DNA of 42,117 nt, from NCBI GenBank assembly GCA_003833135.1, contig QZLH01000590.1:6101-48217 (forward strand), written 5' to 3'. Source of the DNA: Oehlia diaphana. Its lineage: Eukaryota; Glomeromycota; Glomeromycetes; Glomerales; Glomeraceae. Every line of letters begins with the position of its first letter. Position 1 is the first letter of the stretch. Shown piece after piece: positions 1-10,259 of the stretch. The translations under genes were made by a program, and so were the position numbers. The notes beneath the pieces are model-generated. The model was not told the DNA's origin and searched no databases. It worked only from the letters and a program-made list of their open reading frames with translations.

Positions 1-77
1 TTATTTTCTAAATCTGAACATCAAAAAACCAGTAGTTTGGCACGACATTTTTGGTTAATTAAAATTTCATATTAGGA

Positions 78-292
78 AACATGATGAAGATTATTCAACA
101 CATGATGAAAAAACTTCATGTTACATGGTGTAAAACGATGAAAAAATATGATCAACATGATGAAAAGTCGTCATGTCAACATGATGAAAAGTTATCATAA
201 AACATGATGAAAAGTCATCATGAAAACATGATGAAAAGTTATCATGAAACATGATGAACAATCATCATAAAACATGATGAAAAGTTATCAAC
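78..292. repeat. ATGATGAAAAG minisatellite, about 8 degenerate copies
   Basis: Tandem copies of a unit of about 24-26 bp built around ACATGATGAAAAGT followed by YATCATGA. Each unit carries CATGATGA and its near reverse complement TCATCATG, so single units can fold on themselves. Spacing is irregular and no long open frame crosses the block. It lies just left of the candidate first exons of the kinase gene; no function is visible. Confidence 0.85.
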
Positions 293-474
293 CTTTTGAC
301 CAGTACGGCTTGCCATAGTAATATAATAAACTGGTTTTGTTTGATATCAAAGAACCTGAAGGTAAATATTATATACAAAAACAAAATTTAAATATTAAGA
401 TTTTTATTTATTAAAAAACTTAATTATAAATAATCAAATATAATTAAACCAAAATTGCAATATAACAAAACTAG

Positions 475-525
475 TCTCCAGTAATATTAGTAATATTGAA
501 GAAATTAGCACCGGTGAATCTATAG
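475..525 (+). CDS. Candidate 5' exon of the kinase gene
   Basis: This exon is inferred. It follows an acceptor-like CTAG at 471-474 and ends at a GTATAT donor at 526. Of its three frames only one stays open to the donor, reading roughly VSSNISNIEEISTGESI, and it leaves one base (G525) to be completed downstream. A further candidate exon ends at G361 before a GTAAAT donor and reads LVLFDIKEPE; splicing 361 to 475 also keeps frame. No convincing ATG was found, so the true start is either in 1-360 or left of the window. The exon matters because its exit phase is the one needed to read the micro-exon array into the kinase. It could equally be non-coding. Confidence 0.35.
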   Translation, partial: SPVILVILKKLAPVNL

Positions 526-3500
526 GTATATCAAACAGGCTGAAATATTAAATTTTATTTATAAACAATTCAAATACTATCTAGGCTAACTATATTATAT
601 AAAAATTATATTAAATATTTAGCTCGTAAGTTAATATAATGAATTACTCATTATTTTTATTGTATTCCATATAACTAAATAATTTATATAATGATTAATA
701 ATACTGTAGTTAGTAAGTTATCAGTATTTAAATCTTTAGTCCTTTACTTTATTTATTCTACATAACATGCAAATAACTAAATTCTTTGTTTAAATAACTA
801 TTTAATAATTAATTATATTACAGATGGTAAGTTACAATATATATATTATTCTTATTTGTTTAATATTTTACATAATTCAACTAATTATATTCCTAATTTA
901 AATAACTAGATTGTAAGTAATATATATAATTTAAAGCAAATACTTTTAAGAATATTATCTTTATATTTAACTAATTAATAATTAAATAATACTACAGGGT
1001 GTAAGTTATATGATATCTATATTTATATTATTTATATAATTTAACTAATTTCTTTATTTAAAAAATTATTAAATAATATAGGGAGTAAGTTATTTATTTA
1101 TTATTATTATTACTTGTCATTATAATATTTATATATAATTTCAACTAATTAATTTCTTTATTTAAAAAATTATTTTGTAATTTAATTTAGTTGGTAAGTC
1201 ATAATTTATTTAATTCTATTATTACTTACTGTTATAATATTTACATATAATTTAAACTAACTAATTTCTTTAATTAATAGAGAGTAAGTTATAAGTTATT
1301 TATTTAATTCTATTATTACTTATTGTTATAATATTTATATATAATTTAAACTAACTAATTTCTTTATTTAATAGATCGTAAGTTATAAATTATTTATTTA
1401 GTTTTATTATTACTTATTGTTATAATATTTATATATAATTTCGACTAATTAATTTCTTTATTTAATAAATTATTAAATAATATAGGGAGTAAGTTATTTA
1501 TTTTATTTTATTATTACTTATTGTTATAATATTTACATATAATTTAAACTAATTTCTTTATTTAAAAATTATTTTGTAATTTAATTTAGTTGGTAAGTCA
1601 TAATTTATTTATTTAATTCTATTATTACTTATTGCTATAATATTTACATATAATTTAAACTAATTAATTTCTTTAATTAATAGAATGTAAGTTATAAGTT
1701 ATTTATTTATTTAATTCCATTATTACTTATTATTGTAATATTTACATATAATTTAAACTAACTAATTTCTTTATTAAAAAAATTATTTTGTACTTTTAGT
1801 TGGCAAGTCATAATTTATTTATTTAATTCCATTATTACTTATTGTTATAATATTTATATATAATTAAACTAATTAATTTCTTTATTTAATAGAACGTAAG
1901 TTATAAGCTATTTATTTAATTCTATTATTACTTATTGTTATAATATTTATATATAATTTAAACTAACTAATTTCTTTGTTAAAAAATTATTTTGTAATTT
2001 AATTTAGTTGGTAAGTCATAATTTATTTATTTAATTCTATTATTACTTATTGTTATAATATTTACACATAATTAAACTAACTAATTTCTTTAATTAATAG
2101 AGCGTAAGTTATAAGTTATTTATTTAATTCTATTATTACTTATTGTTATAATATTTACATATAATTATATAACTTAAACTAACTAATTCCTTTAATTAAT
2201 AGAACGTAAGTTATAAGTTATTTACTTAATTCTATTATTACTTATTATTATAATATTTTCATTTAATTTAAACTAGTAGCTAACTCTTTATTTAAAATAT
2301 TATTTTGTGATTAATTTAGTTGGTAAGTCATAATTTATTTTTTAATTCTATTATTACTTATTGTTATAATATTTACATAATTTAAACTAACTAATTTCTT
2401 TATTTAAAAAATTATTTTTAATTTAATTTAGTTGGTAAGTCATAATTTATTTATTTAATTCTATTATTACTTATTGTTATAATATTTACATAATAATTTA
2501 AACTAACTAATTTCTTTAATTAATAGAACGTAAGTTCTAAGTTATTTATTTAATTCTATTATTACTTATTGTTATATAATTTAAACTAACTAATTCTTTA
2601 TTTAAAAAATTATTAAATAATATAGGGAGTAATTTATTTATTTAATTTTATTATTACTTATTGTTATAATATTTACATATAATTTAGACTAACTAATTCC
2701 TTTATTTATTAGATCGTAAGTCATAATTTATTTATTTAATTCTATTATTACTTATTATTATAATATTTACATATAATTTAAACTAACTTATTTCTTTAAT
2801 TAATAGTACGTAAGTTATAAGTTATTTATTTAATTCTTATTGTTATAATATTTGCATATAATTTAAACTAACTAATTTCTTTATTTAAACATTATTAAAT
2901 AATATAGGGTGTAAGTATTTATTTAATTCTATTATTACTTATTGTTATAATATCTACATATAATTTAAACTAACTAATTCTTTATTTAAAAAATTATTTT
3001 TAATTTAATTTAGTTGGTAAGTCATAATTTATTTATTTAATTCTATTATTACTTATTGTTATAATATTTACATATAATTTAAACTAACTAATTTCTTTAA
3101 TTAATAGAGCGTAAGTTATAAGTTATTTATTTAATTCTATTATTACTTATTGTTATAATATTTATATATAATTTAAAATAACTAATTCTTTATTTAAAAA
3201 ATTATTTTTAATTTAATTTAGTTGGTAAGTCATAATTTATTTATTTAATTCTATTATTACTTATTGTTATTATATTTGCATATAATTTAAACTAACTAAT
3301 TTCTTTAATTAATAGAGCGTAAGTTATAAGTTATTTATTTAATTCTATTATTACTTATTGTTATAATATTTATATATAATTTAAAATAACTAATTCTTTA
3401 TTTAAAAAATTATTTTTAATTTAATTTAGTTGGTAAGTCATAATTTATTTATTTAATTCTATTATTACTTATTGTTATTATATTTGCATATAATTTAAAC

Positions 3501-5174
3501 TAACTAATTTCTTTAATTAATAGAGCGTAAGTTATAAGTTATTTATTTAATTCTATTATTACTTATTGTTATAATATTTATATTTAATTTAAACTAACTA
3601 ATTTCTTTATTTAAAAAATTATTTTTAATTTAATTTAGTTGGTAAGTCATAATTTATTTATTTAATTCTATTATTACTTATTGTTATAATATTTATATAT
3701 ATACAGTATATAAACTAACTAATTTCTTTAATTAATAGAACGTAAGTTATAAGTTATTTATTTAATTCTATTATTACTTATTGTTATAATATTTACATAT
3801 AATTTAAACTAACTAAATTAAAAAATTATTTAAATAATATAGTTTGTAAGTTATTTATTTAATTCTATTATTACTTATTATTATAATATTTACATAATAA
3901 TTTAAACTAACTAATTTCTTTATTTAATAGATCGTAAGTTATAAATTATTTATTTAGTTCTATTATTACTTATTGTTATAATATTTGCATATAATTTAAA
4001 CTAACTAATTTCTTTATTTAAAAAATTATTTTGTAATTTAATTTAGTTGGTAAGTCATAATTTATTTATTAATTCTTTTATTACTTATTGTTATAATATT
4101 TACATAATAATAATTTAAACTAACTAATTTCTTTAATTAAAAAATTATTAAATAATATAGTTCGTAAGTTATTTATTTAATTCTATTATTACTTATTGTT
4201 ATTATATTACATATAATTTAAACTAACTAATTTCTTTAATTAATAGAACGTAAGTTCTAAGTTATTTATTTAATTCTATTATACTAATATTTATATATAA
4301 TTTAAACTAACTAATTTCTTTATTTAAAAATTATTAAATAATATAGGGAGTAAGTTATTTATTTAATTCTATTATTACTTATTGCTATAATATTTACATA
4401 TAATTTAAACTGACTAATTTCTTTAATTAATAGAACGTTAGTTATAAGTTATTTATCTAATTCTATTATTACTTATGGTTATAATATTTACATATAATTT
4501 AAACTAACTAATTTCTTTATTTAATAGAACGTAAGTGATAAGTTATTTATTTAATTTTATATTACTTATTGTTATAATATTTACATTTAATTTAAACTAA
4601 CTAAATTTTTTATTTAATAGAACGTAAGTTATAAGTTGTTTATTTAATTCTGTTATTACTTATTGTTATATTATTTATATATAATTTAAACTAACTAATT
4701 CATTTATTTTATAGATTGTAAGTTATAAGTTATTTATTTAATTCTATTATTACTTATTGTTATAATATTTACATATAATTTAAACTACTTTATTTAAAAA
4801 TTATTTTGTAATTTAATTTAGTTGGTAAGTTATAAGTTATTTATTTCATTCTATTATCACTTATTGTTATAATATTTACATATAATTTAAACTAACTAAT
4901 TTTTTATTTAAAAAATTATTTACGATCTAGCTTGTAAGTATCTCTATTGCTATATATTTTGTATAATATTTATTTATTAACTGAATTCTTTTATTTAAAT
5001 ATATCTGTTACTTTAGTTGGTAAGTTGTAAATCATAGGTTATTATATGTATTTATATAAAAATCAAGACTTAGATTCCATTAAATTTCTATTTAAATTTT
5101 AGAGTAAGTAATAATTTATTTTGTATAAATTATAATACAATCTATAATATAAATTTTAATTATTTAATTTATAG
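526..5174 (+). repeat. Tandem intron array with 45 three-nt and one 1-nt putative micro-exons
   Basis: About 46 tandem units of roughly 80-115 bp. A typical unit has a GTAAGT donor, an AT-rich body with CTATTATTACTTATTG, a branch-like TTTAAACTAACTAATTTC, and an AG acceptor. Acceptor and next donor are always 3 nt apart. Triplets with their first base: CTC623, TTA710, ATG824, ATT910, GGT998, GGA1082, TTG1191, AGA1281, ATC1375, GGA1486, TTG1590, AAT1684, TTG1800, AAC1893, TTG2008, AGC2101, AAC2203, TTG2320, TTG2432, AAC2527, GGA2626, ATC2713, TAC2807, GGT2908, TTG3014, AGC3108, TTG3222, AGC3316, TTG3430, AGC3524, TTG3639, AAC3739, TTT3843, ATC3931, TTG4047, TTC4161, AAC4247, GGA4347, AAC4434, AAC4528, AAC4621, ATT4715, TTG4822, CTT4931, TTG5017; then a single A at 5103. 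Forty-two of the 45 donors are GTAAGT; the exceptions are GCAAGT (1803), GTAATT (2629) and GTTAGT (4437). The last intron is 5104-5174, ending TTTATAG at the kinase exon. The repeat and motifs are seen; splicing is inferred. Confidence 0.9.
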
Positions 5175-6474
5175 TTATGGGAAAAGTGGTAATGCAATTA
5201 TAGATGATTTTATTCTTAAAAAAAAAATAATATGGATTCCTTATAACAAATTTAAAAATGTTGAATATCTTAATGAAGGAGGATTTGGTACTATATACAA
5301 AGCTATTTGGTTAAAGAATGATGGAGATGGAGATAAAGAAGTAATTCTTAAATGTCACAAGAATTTAAATGAAAATTTAAATGAATTTTTGAAAGAAGTA
5401 TGATAGTATATTATTTTCTATTTTTAATTTAAAGAAAAATTTTTTTATATTAATAATTATTATTATTATTTATAGTGGGAATATCATATAAGTGTTATAG
5501 GTTCAAGCAATATTTTAAACGTTTATGGATTCACAGAAGATCCAGATACTTCAAAATATATGGTAGTACTTGATTATGCAAATAAAGGTAATTTAAGAGA
5601 AAATTTAATAAGAATAGTCAACAATAATTGGAATCAAAGATTGTATATGTTGTACGAAATTATTTCTGGACTTAGTAAGATCCATAAAGAAAATCTTATT
5701 CATTGTGATTTTCATGATGGCAATATTTTAAATCATAATAATAAGAATAAGGATAAAATTTATATTAGTGATTTAGGATTATGTCGACCTGTAAAATCGT
5801 TTTTGGAAAAGTATGATATTTACGGTGTTATATCATTTATGGCTCCTGAAGTTTTAAGAGGCAAACCTTATACTCCAGCTAGTGATATATATAGTTTCTC
5901 TATGATTATGTGGGAGTTTACATCTGGAATACCACCATTTAATAATAGAGCACATGATTTTCAACTTAGTTTAAGTATTTGTAAAGGTGAACGCCCTGAA
6001 ATTATTGAGAATACTCCACAATGTTATGTAGATTTAATGAAAAAATGTTGGAATGAAGATCCATTAAAAAGGCCATCTTCTAAAGAAGTATTAAAAAATA
6101 TTGAAAAATGGATTTTCCGTCCTGATGATGATAAAATTAATGAAGAATTAAAAAGCAACATTATGGAATTTATAAATGCACCAATTGGACATGACAATCT
6201 TGCTACTAAATCTCATCCTAAAGCATGTTTTACAAGTCGCTTACATGATTTTACTAGTAAAAAATTGAATGAAATTCTTGAAAGTGAAGATTCACAAGCT
6301 AGTGTAAAAGCAAATGAAATGCTAGATAGTGAATATTTGAATGATTATATAAAGGGTCTGGGGTCATTAGGTATGTACTATGATATATAAAAGAATTAAT
6401 CTTGCAAATTATATATGTGAAATTAATTATACTTAATATTTAATTATTTAGATATTAAAGCAGATGAAAATTAA
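5175..6474 (+). CDS. Protein kinase (tyrosine-kinase-like, Rhizophagus-expanded family), 5' end unresolved
   Basis: Kinase domain spread over exons 5175-5397, 5476-6370 and 6452-6474. Exon 1 opens in phase 2 with YGKSGNAIIDDFI, then WIPYNKF, the glycine loop EGGFGTIYKA and the ATP-binding Lys in VILKCH. After a 78-nt intron (GTATGA to TATAG) come the catalytic loop HCDFHDGN (HRD with Arg replaced by Cys; catalytic Asp and Asn kept), DLG in place of DFG, MAPE, and a C-lobe RPSSKEV. The tail resumes with SRLHDFTSKKLNEIL. The reading frame runs on to a stop at 6388, but GTATGT at 6371 and TTTAG at 6447-6451 give a better final exon, ending SLDIKADEN, which resembles tails of many Rhizophagus kinases. 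The first Met inside the domain (5560) cannot be the start because the glycine loop and Lys lie upstream of it. The frame enters from the micro-exon array. Probably a cytoplasmic Ser/Thr or dual-specificity signalling kinase; substrate unknown. Confidence 0.85.
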
Positions 6475-7425
6475 CTGATCATTGTTTGTTTTAAAAGAAT
6501 TTATAGTCTTTTTAAGTGATATTTGATATTACATATTCAAAGAAATTGCTTTTTATTTTATTCTTTTTAAATTTATTTAAACACTAAGGCTAGAGTAGTA
6601 AAATATTTTACAAGTTTCTTAGTTTGTAATTTATTTAATTCTTTTTTTTTTAGCTTATGTATTTATACTTAGAATTATTTAAACATTAAGATCAGAGTAG
6701 TAAATATTTTACAAGATTCTTAGTTTGTAATTTGAATAAATCTTTTTTTATAACTTATCCAATTATGATATAAATTATCAAAATAATAATATAAAACCAT
6801 TTCCAATGATAATGTAAAAAAAATTTTTATACTTATTCTAATAGCTGATTGTACTTAATTTATATTTATTTTAAATATTTGATAAGAAACTACATCAAGG
6901 ATATCTGCTGGATTATACAATGCATTTTTTTTTCTTGATAAACCAAAGATTTCTAACTTTATTTTATTTTTGATGTACAAGTATAAATGTATTTAAAATC
7001 TGCAGAGAAGAGTGGATTCACAGAGTTCAAGGTCATCACACGTGGATTGATATCGGGTGATTTGTAAAAATATTTTAATTAAATTATATTAATTTAATCA
7101 TATTTATTTTTACTCACTTAGGGTCTTAGGTTCAATTCTTAGGTAAGTAAATAAAAATTTCATAGGATCGCTGGAAGAATCTCGTCCTTAAAAGATCAAT
7201 GGGAATCGCTTTTTGGAACGTGTTGGGTATCGGACATTGTTCAAAATGGATATTTTCCAGATATATTATTTTTAGCATAATTTTCGCATAAAATCAAAGA
7301 ATGCACGTTATTTACTGTATCATTATCGACATGATGTGATCATCAAACTTGCGGAGATCCGTTAATAGATAAATATTGGACATATGTCCCAATAATGGTT
7401 TTGTACCACCATCTTATTTTTTCAT
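6475..7425. other. AT-rich intergenic region
   Basis: No gene seen. Two related AT-rich segments occur around 6585-6630 and 6685-6730, each with AGAGTAGTAAA, ATTTTACAAG and TTAGTTTGTAATTT, so a short local duplication is present just after the kinase gene. The rest holds scattered stops in all frames. Confidence 0.5.
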
Positions 7426-7626
7426 TGCCTGGGGCGTTCCATGACTTAGCGACTCGAGCACAGTTCAGAACTGAGAATAGAACCAAAACCAAAAACTGGT
7501 TTGGTTCTTTGGAACTGAGTCGTTCGACTCAAGCAGTTTGGTTCCGTTCAGAATATTGATATAATTTTTTAAGACCAATGAATCCATGAAGATCATTAAC
7601 ATCACACTAGTAATAAACTAGCAGTC

Positions 7627-7647
7627 ACCCGTTGCTTCGCATCAGGA
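7627..7647 (+). repeat. Dispersed repeat fragment, CCGTTGCTTCGCA core, copy 1
   Basis: ACCCGTTGCTTCGCATCAGG closely matches AACCTGTTGCTTCGCACCAG near 19958-19979. Both follow an ACTAGT-type sequence, suggesting the shared end of one mobile-element family. Confidence 0.5.
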
Positions 7648-8361
7648 CCAATAAGTTTGTTTAAATAGAAAATTTTAGTATCATAATGTAATACTAAGTA
7701 AATTAAAATGGTTACAGTAGTTTTTTGTTTATAATTAGGAATTTAATATGGTAATAATTAAAGAATAAAATAATATGCATCAAATTATATTTATAATATT
7801 AGAATGTTAATGATTTGACGTTTGAGTGTAGTATGAAATTTGAATTAATTAAGGAATTGTGAAAGTATAATTATCAATAAAAATTGATTAATTTTTTTAG
7901 AAGTATCTTCTAAAAAACTTTAATATTATGAAATATTACAAATATATTTATTAATTAATTATAAATTTTATAATTATTTCTTATTATTTATATTACGTTA
8001 ATCTTAGAACTATTCATTTCATTTATTATTATTCTTTTGATACTCATTTTACTCGATAAGTTATTAATTTAACTAAGCCATTTGAATTAAAATCTTTCTG
8101 GTGATTATTTAGAGAATTTCGGATATGGATTTGGTTATAATAACCTATTATTAAATCAATTAATTAATTATAAAATATTGTAAATATATTCAATTTTTTT
8201 AATTTGAAAATCAAACTATTTATCCAGCGTTCAATTTAATTGAAATAATCTTAATCATCTTTCTATCAACGTTGGTCAATTTTCCTACATGTCATATTGA
8301 TTTTTTAAAAAAAAATATAATTGTAAATATATTTAATATAATATTTTATGAATAAACGTAT

Positions 8362-8680
8362 TTGTAACAGCCTGTTACATATCTTATTTGTAACATCCTT
8401 TTTTTATTTTTTTTTTTAATAATAAATTTAGTGTGTTTTACAAATAAAATTTTTATATGCAAAATTTAATTTGGAAAACTTTTACTTAATGTACTTAAGA
8501 CAGTTTCATAGACAAAATTTTAAGCTATAAGCAGTTTCTTGAAATTTTATAAAAAATTCTTTTGTCTTTAATATTTACATGACTGATCTTTTGTTTTTGT
8601 TTATATTACGCCTGATCTTAAATTTTAAGTGGATAAAATTGGAAGTTGTTACAAATAAGACGCGTAACAGGATGTTACAA
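8362..8680. mobile_element. 319-bp MITE with 33-bp terminal inverted repeats
   Basis: The left end (8362-8394) and the reverse complement of the right end (8648-8680) match at 29 of 33 positions. They share TTGTAACA, CCTGTTAC and TCTTATTTGTAAC, differing at one internal base and in a 3-base block (ATA versus GCG). The left end also contains the internal palindrome GTAACAGCCTGTTAC. No open frame lies between the ends. A target-site duplication is not obvious because the flanks are AT-rich. The superfamily is not assigned. Confidence 0.85.
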
Positions 8681-9737
8681 TTAAATTTATCCATATTTTA
8701 TTTCTTTATTTAATAATGAAAAAAAGATAAAAAAAAAATTTGGGGGAAGAAAAAAGATAAAGAAAAAAAAGGATATCCGAAAAAAAATAAGTACCAAAAA
8801 AATTGACAATAATTCGGTCCAAAAAGAGTGAAAAAATTTTTTTTTAAAAATAACAATACCGGTCTAAAAAAAAAAGATCGAAAAAAAAATTAAAAATTCT
8901 AAATTGCATTAACCGAAATTGGGATATACAGTAAATCAATTATCATCCTTTTTAAATGGGAACGTAAAATTTTAAGAATTTCTATGCAGTTACAATATGA
9001 AATCAATGATTATCCGGTAATTTAATCACAATCCAGATTGTCCGATTTAGAGAAAATTTCGGATCTATTCAGAATTTCGGATTCAAACTAATAACTTAGT
9101 TTCAGAAATTATCATCTAGTGATCTAGACAAGCATTGTAGATAATCATTCATCTGGAATTTATCCACCTAAAAACATTATGTATTAGTGCATAAGAAGTT
9201 TCGAACTGACTCGAGCCGTTCTGTGAAACTGAACCGCTCAGAACCAGTTTTCCGGAACGGTTCTGCTCGGAACTGGTTCCTCTGTTCAAAAGAACCGGAA
9301 CTGAATCAATGGAACCGTCCCCATCCTTACTGGTTATAAATAATTACTAAATTCTTATTAAATAATTAATATTTGTACATTCATGTTATAACTTATAAGC
9401 ATCAAATAACATTTTATCACTAAAAGAAAAAACGTCTTCAAGATTATATTATAAATTTTGTATTTTTATTTATATTTACTTAAATATTTCCTAATTGACA
9501 TACGGTATATTGAATGGAAAGGAAAAAAAATCAAGAGAAGTAAAGAAAGAACATGTGAAAGGTGAAAAAACGCGTCGTGAAGAGGGGAACTAAGAAAAAT
9601 AGGGAAGGAAAAAAACGTGTGAAGGAAAAGAGAAATAACATGTGAAGTAAAGAAAAATTACACATAAACAGAAAAATTACAGATACAACAATTTATTGAT
9701 TTTATGAAAACTATTGTAATTTATGGGTGTATGACCG

Positions 9738-9826
9738 AGTTTAGAAGTTATGCACTTGCACGTAATAGCTTTAACGTTAACTCCAGCCAATTCGTATGTC
9801 TGTACATTAAGAAACCCAGCCATAAT
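9738..9826 (+). repeat. Dispersed repeat, copy 1 (pair with 27379-27483)
   Basis: The segment with TTAGAAGTTATGCACTTGCA, then TAACGTTAACTC and TGTACATTAA, occurs again at 27379-27483 in the same orientation with scattered changes. The short open frame at 9704-9904 overlaps it and is not supported as a gene. Confidence 0.7.
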
Positions 9827-10147
9827 AAATACATTTTCAACCTAATTTTACATATAATGCAGTCAAGAACTATAATTCTGGCTATAGGTACAGTACATTA
9901 CTGAAACCATTCTAATTCTAAATCCCAAAATCAAACTGCAATAATTTCACCTAATTAATAACCTCAATAAACAATTAATCATAATAATTAATGTGGCTCT
10001 TTTTCATCATAAGAAAAGGGCAAAAAGAATCGATTATATAAAAGGATGGTGTAATAATATATAAACCCTCAAAATTAAGGAATCCAAAGTGTATTTATAC
10101 CTTTTATGTTGTAGGTACCAATCAAACAAATATGTTAAATATTATTC

Positions 10148-10203
10148 AGTCTGACACCCCCGTGTCAGACTCATTATGAAAATATAAATGAATTTCATAA
10201 TGA
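10148..10203. repeat. Two adjacent perfect hairpins
   Basis: 10148-10157 (AGTCTGACAC) pairs perfectly with 10162-10171 around a CCCC loop. Sharing base 10171, the segment TCATTATGAAA (10171-10181) pairs perfectly with TTTCATAATGA (10193-10203) around an 11-nt loop. They may be transposon termini or a cruciform; no gene end is next to them. Confidence 0.8.
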
Positions 10204-10259
10204 AATAAAATAGAACACAATACTCAATATAACTAATAACCATCTTAACATTATCGTAA

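Larger units (their letters stand above)
7428..9340. mobile_element. hAT-like non-autonomous element or remnant with GAACCGG subterminal repeats
   Basis: Two blocks rich in GAACCGG, GGTTCCG and ACTGAGTCG-like motifs, both strands, lie at about 7440-7560 and 9205-9335. The right block ends with GGAACCGTCCCCATCCTTA, and a weaker counterpart GGGGCGTTCC sits at 7432-7441. Such subterminal motif clusters and GGGATGG-type ends are typical of hAT elements. No transposase is left inside; the interior is AT-rich and holds a complete MITE at 8362-8680. Exact ends and a target duplication could not be fixed. Confidence 0.4.

Noticed and set aside
5074..5103. Alternative 30-nt exon in place of the last 1-nt micro-exon, using the acceptor CTTAG at 5069-5073
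   Set aside because: 30 nt would not change phase, so the upstream exon would enter the kinase exon in a frame that stops; the 1-nt exon after TTTTAG fits the unit structure and the phase. It remains possible if the upstream exon is wrong.
526..5174. CRISPR-like array or centromere satellite
   Set aside because: Units are contiguous without unique spacers, the organism is eukaryotic, and the constant AG-NNN-GTAAGT core with branch motifs is explained better by introns. A plain satellite cannot be fully excluded.
5560..6390. Kinase gene starting at the Met at 5560 and ending at 6390
   Set aside because: The glycine loop and ATP-binding Lys lie upstream in exon 5175-5397, and a GTATGT/TTTAG intron after 6370 gives a better, family-like C-terminus ending at 6474.
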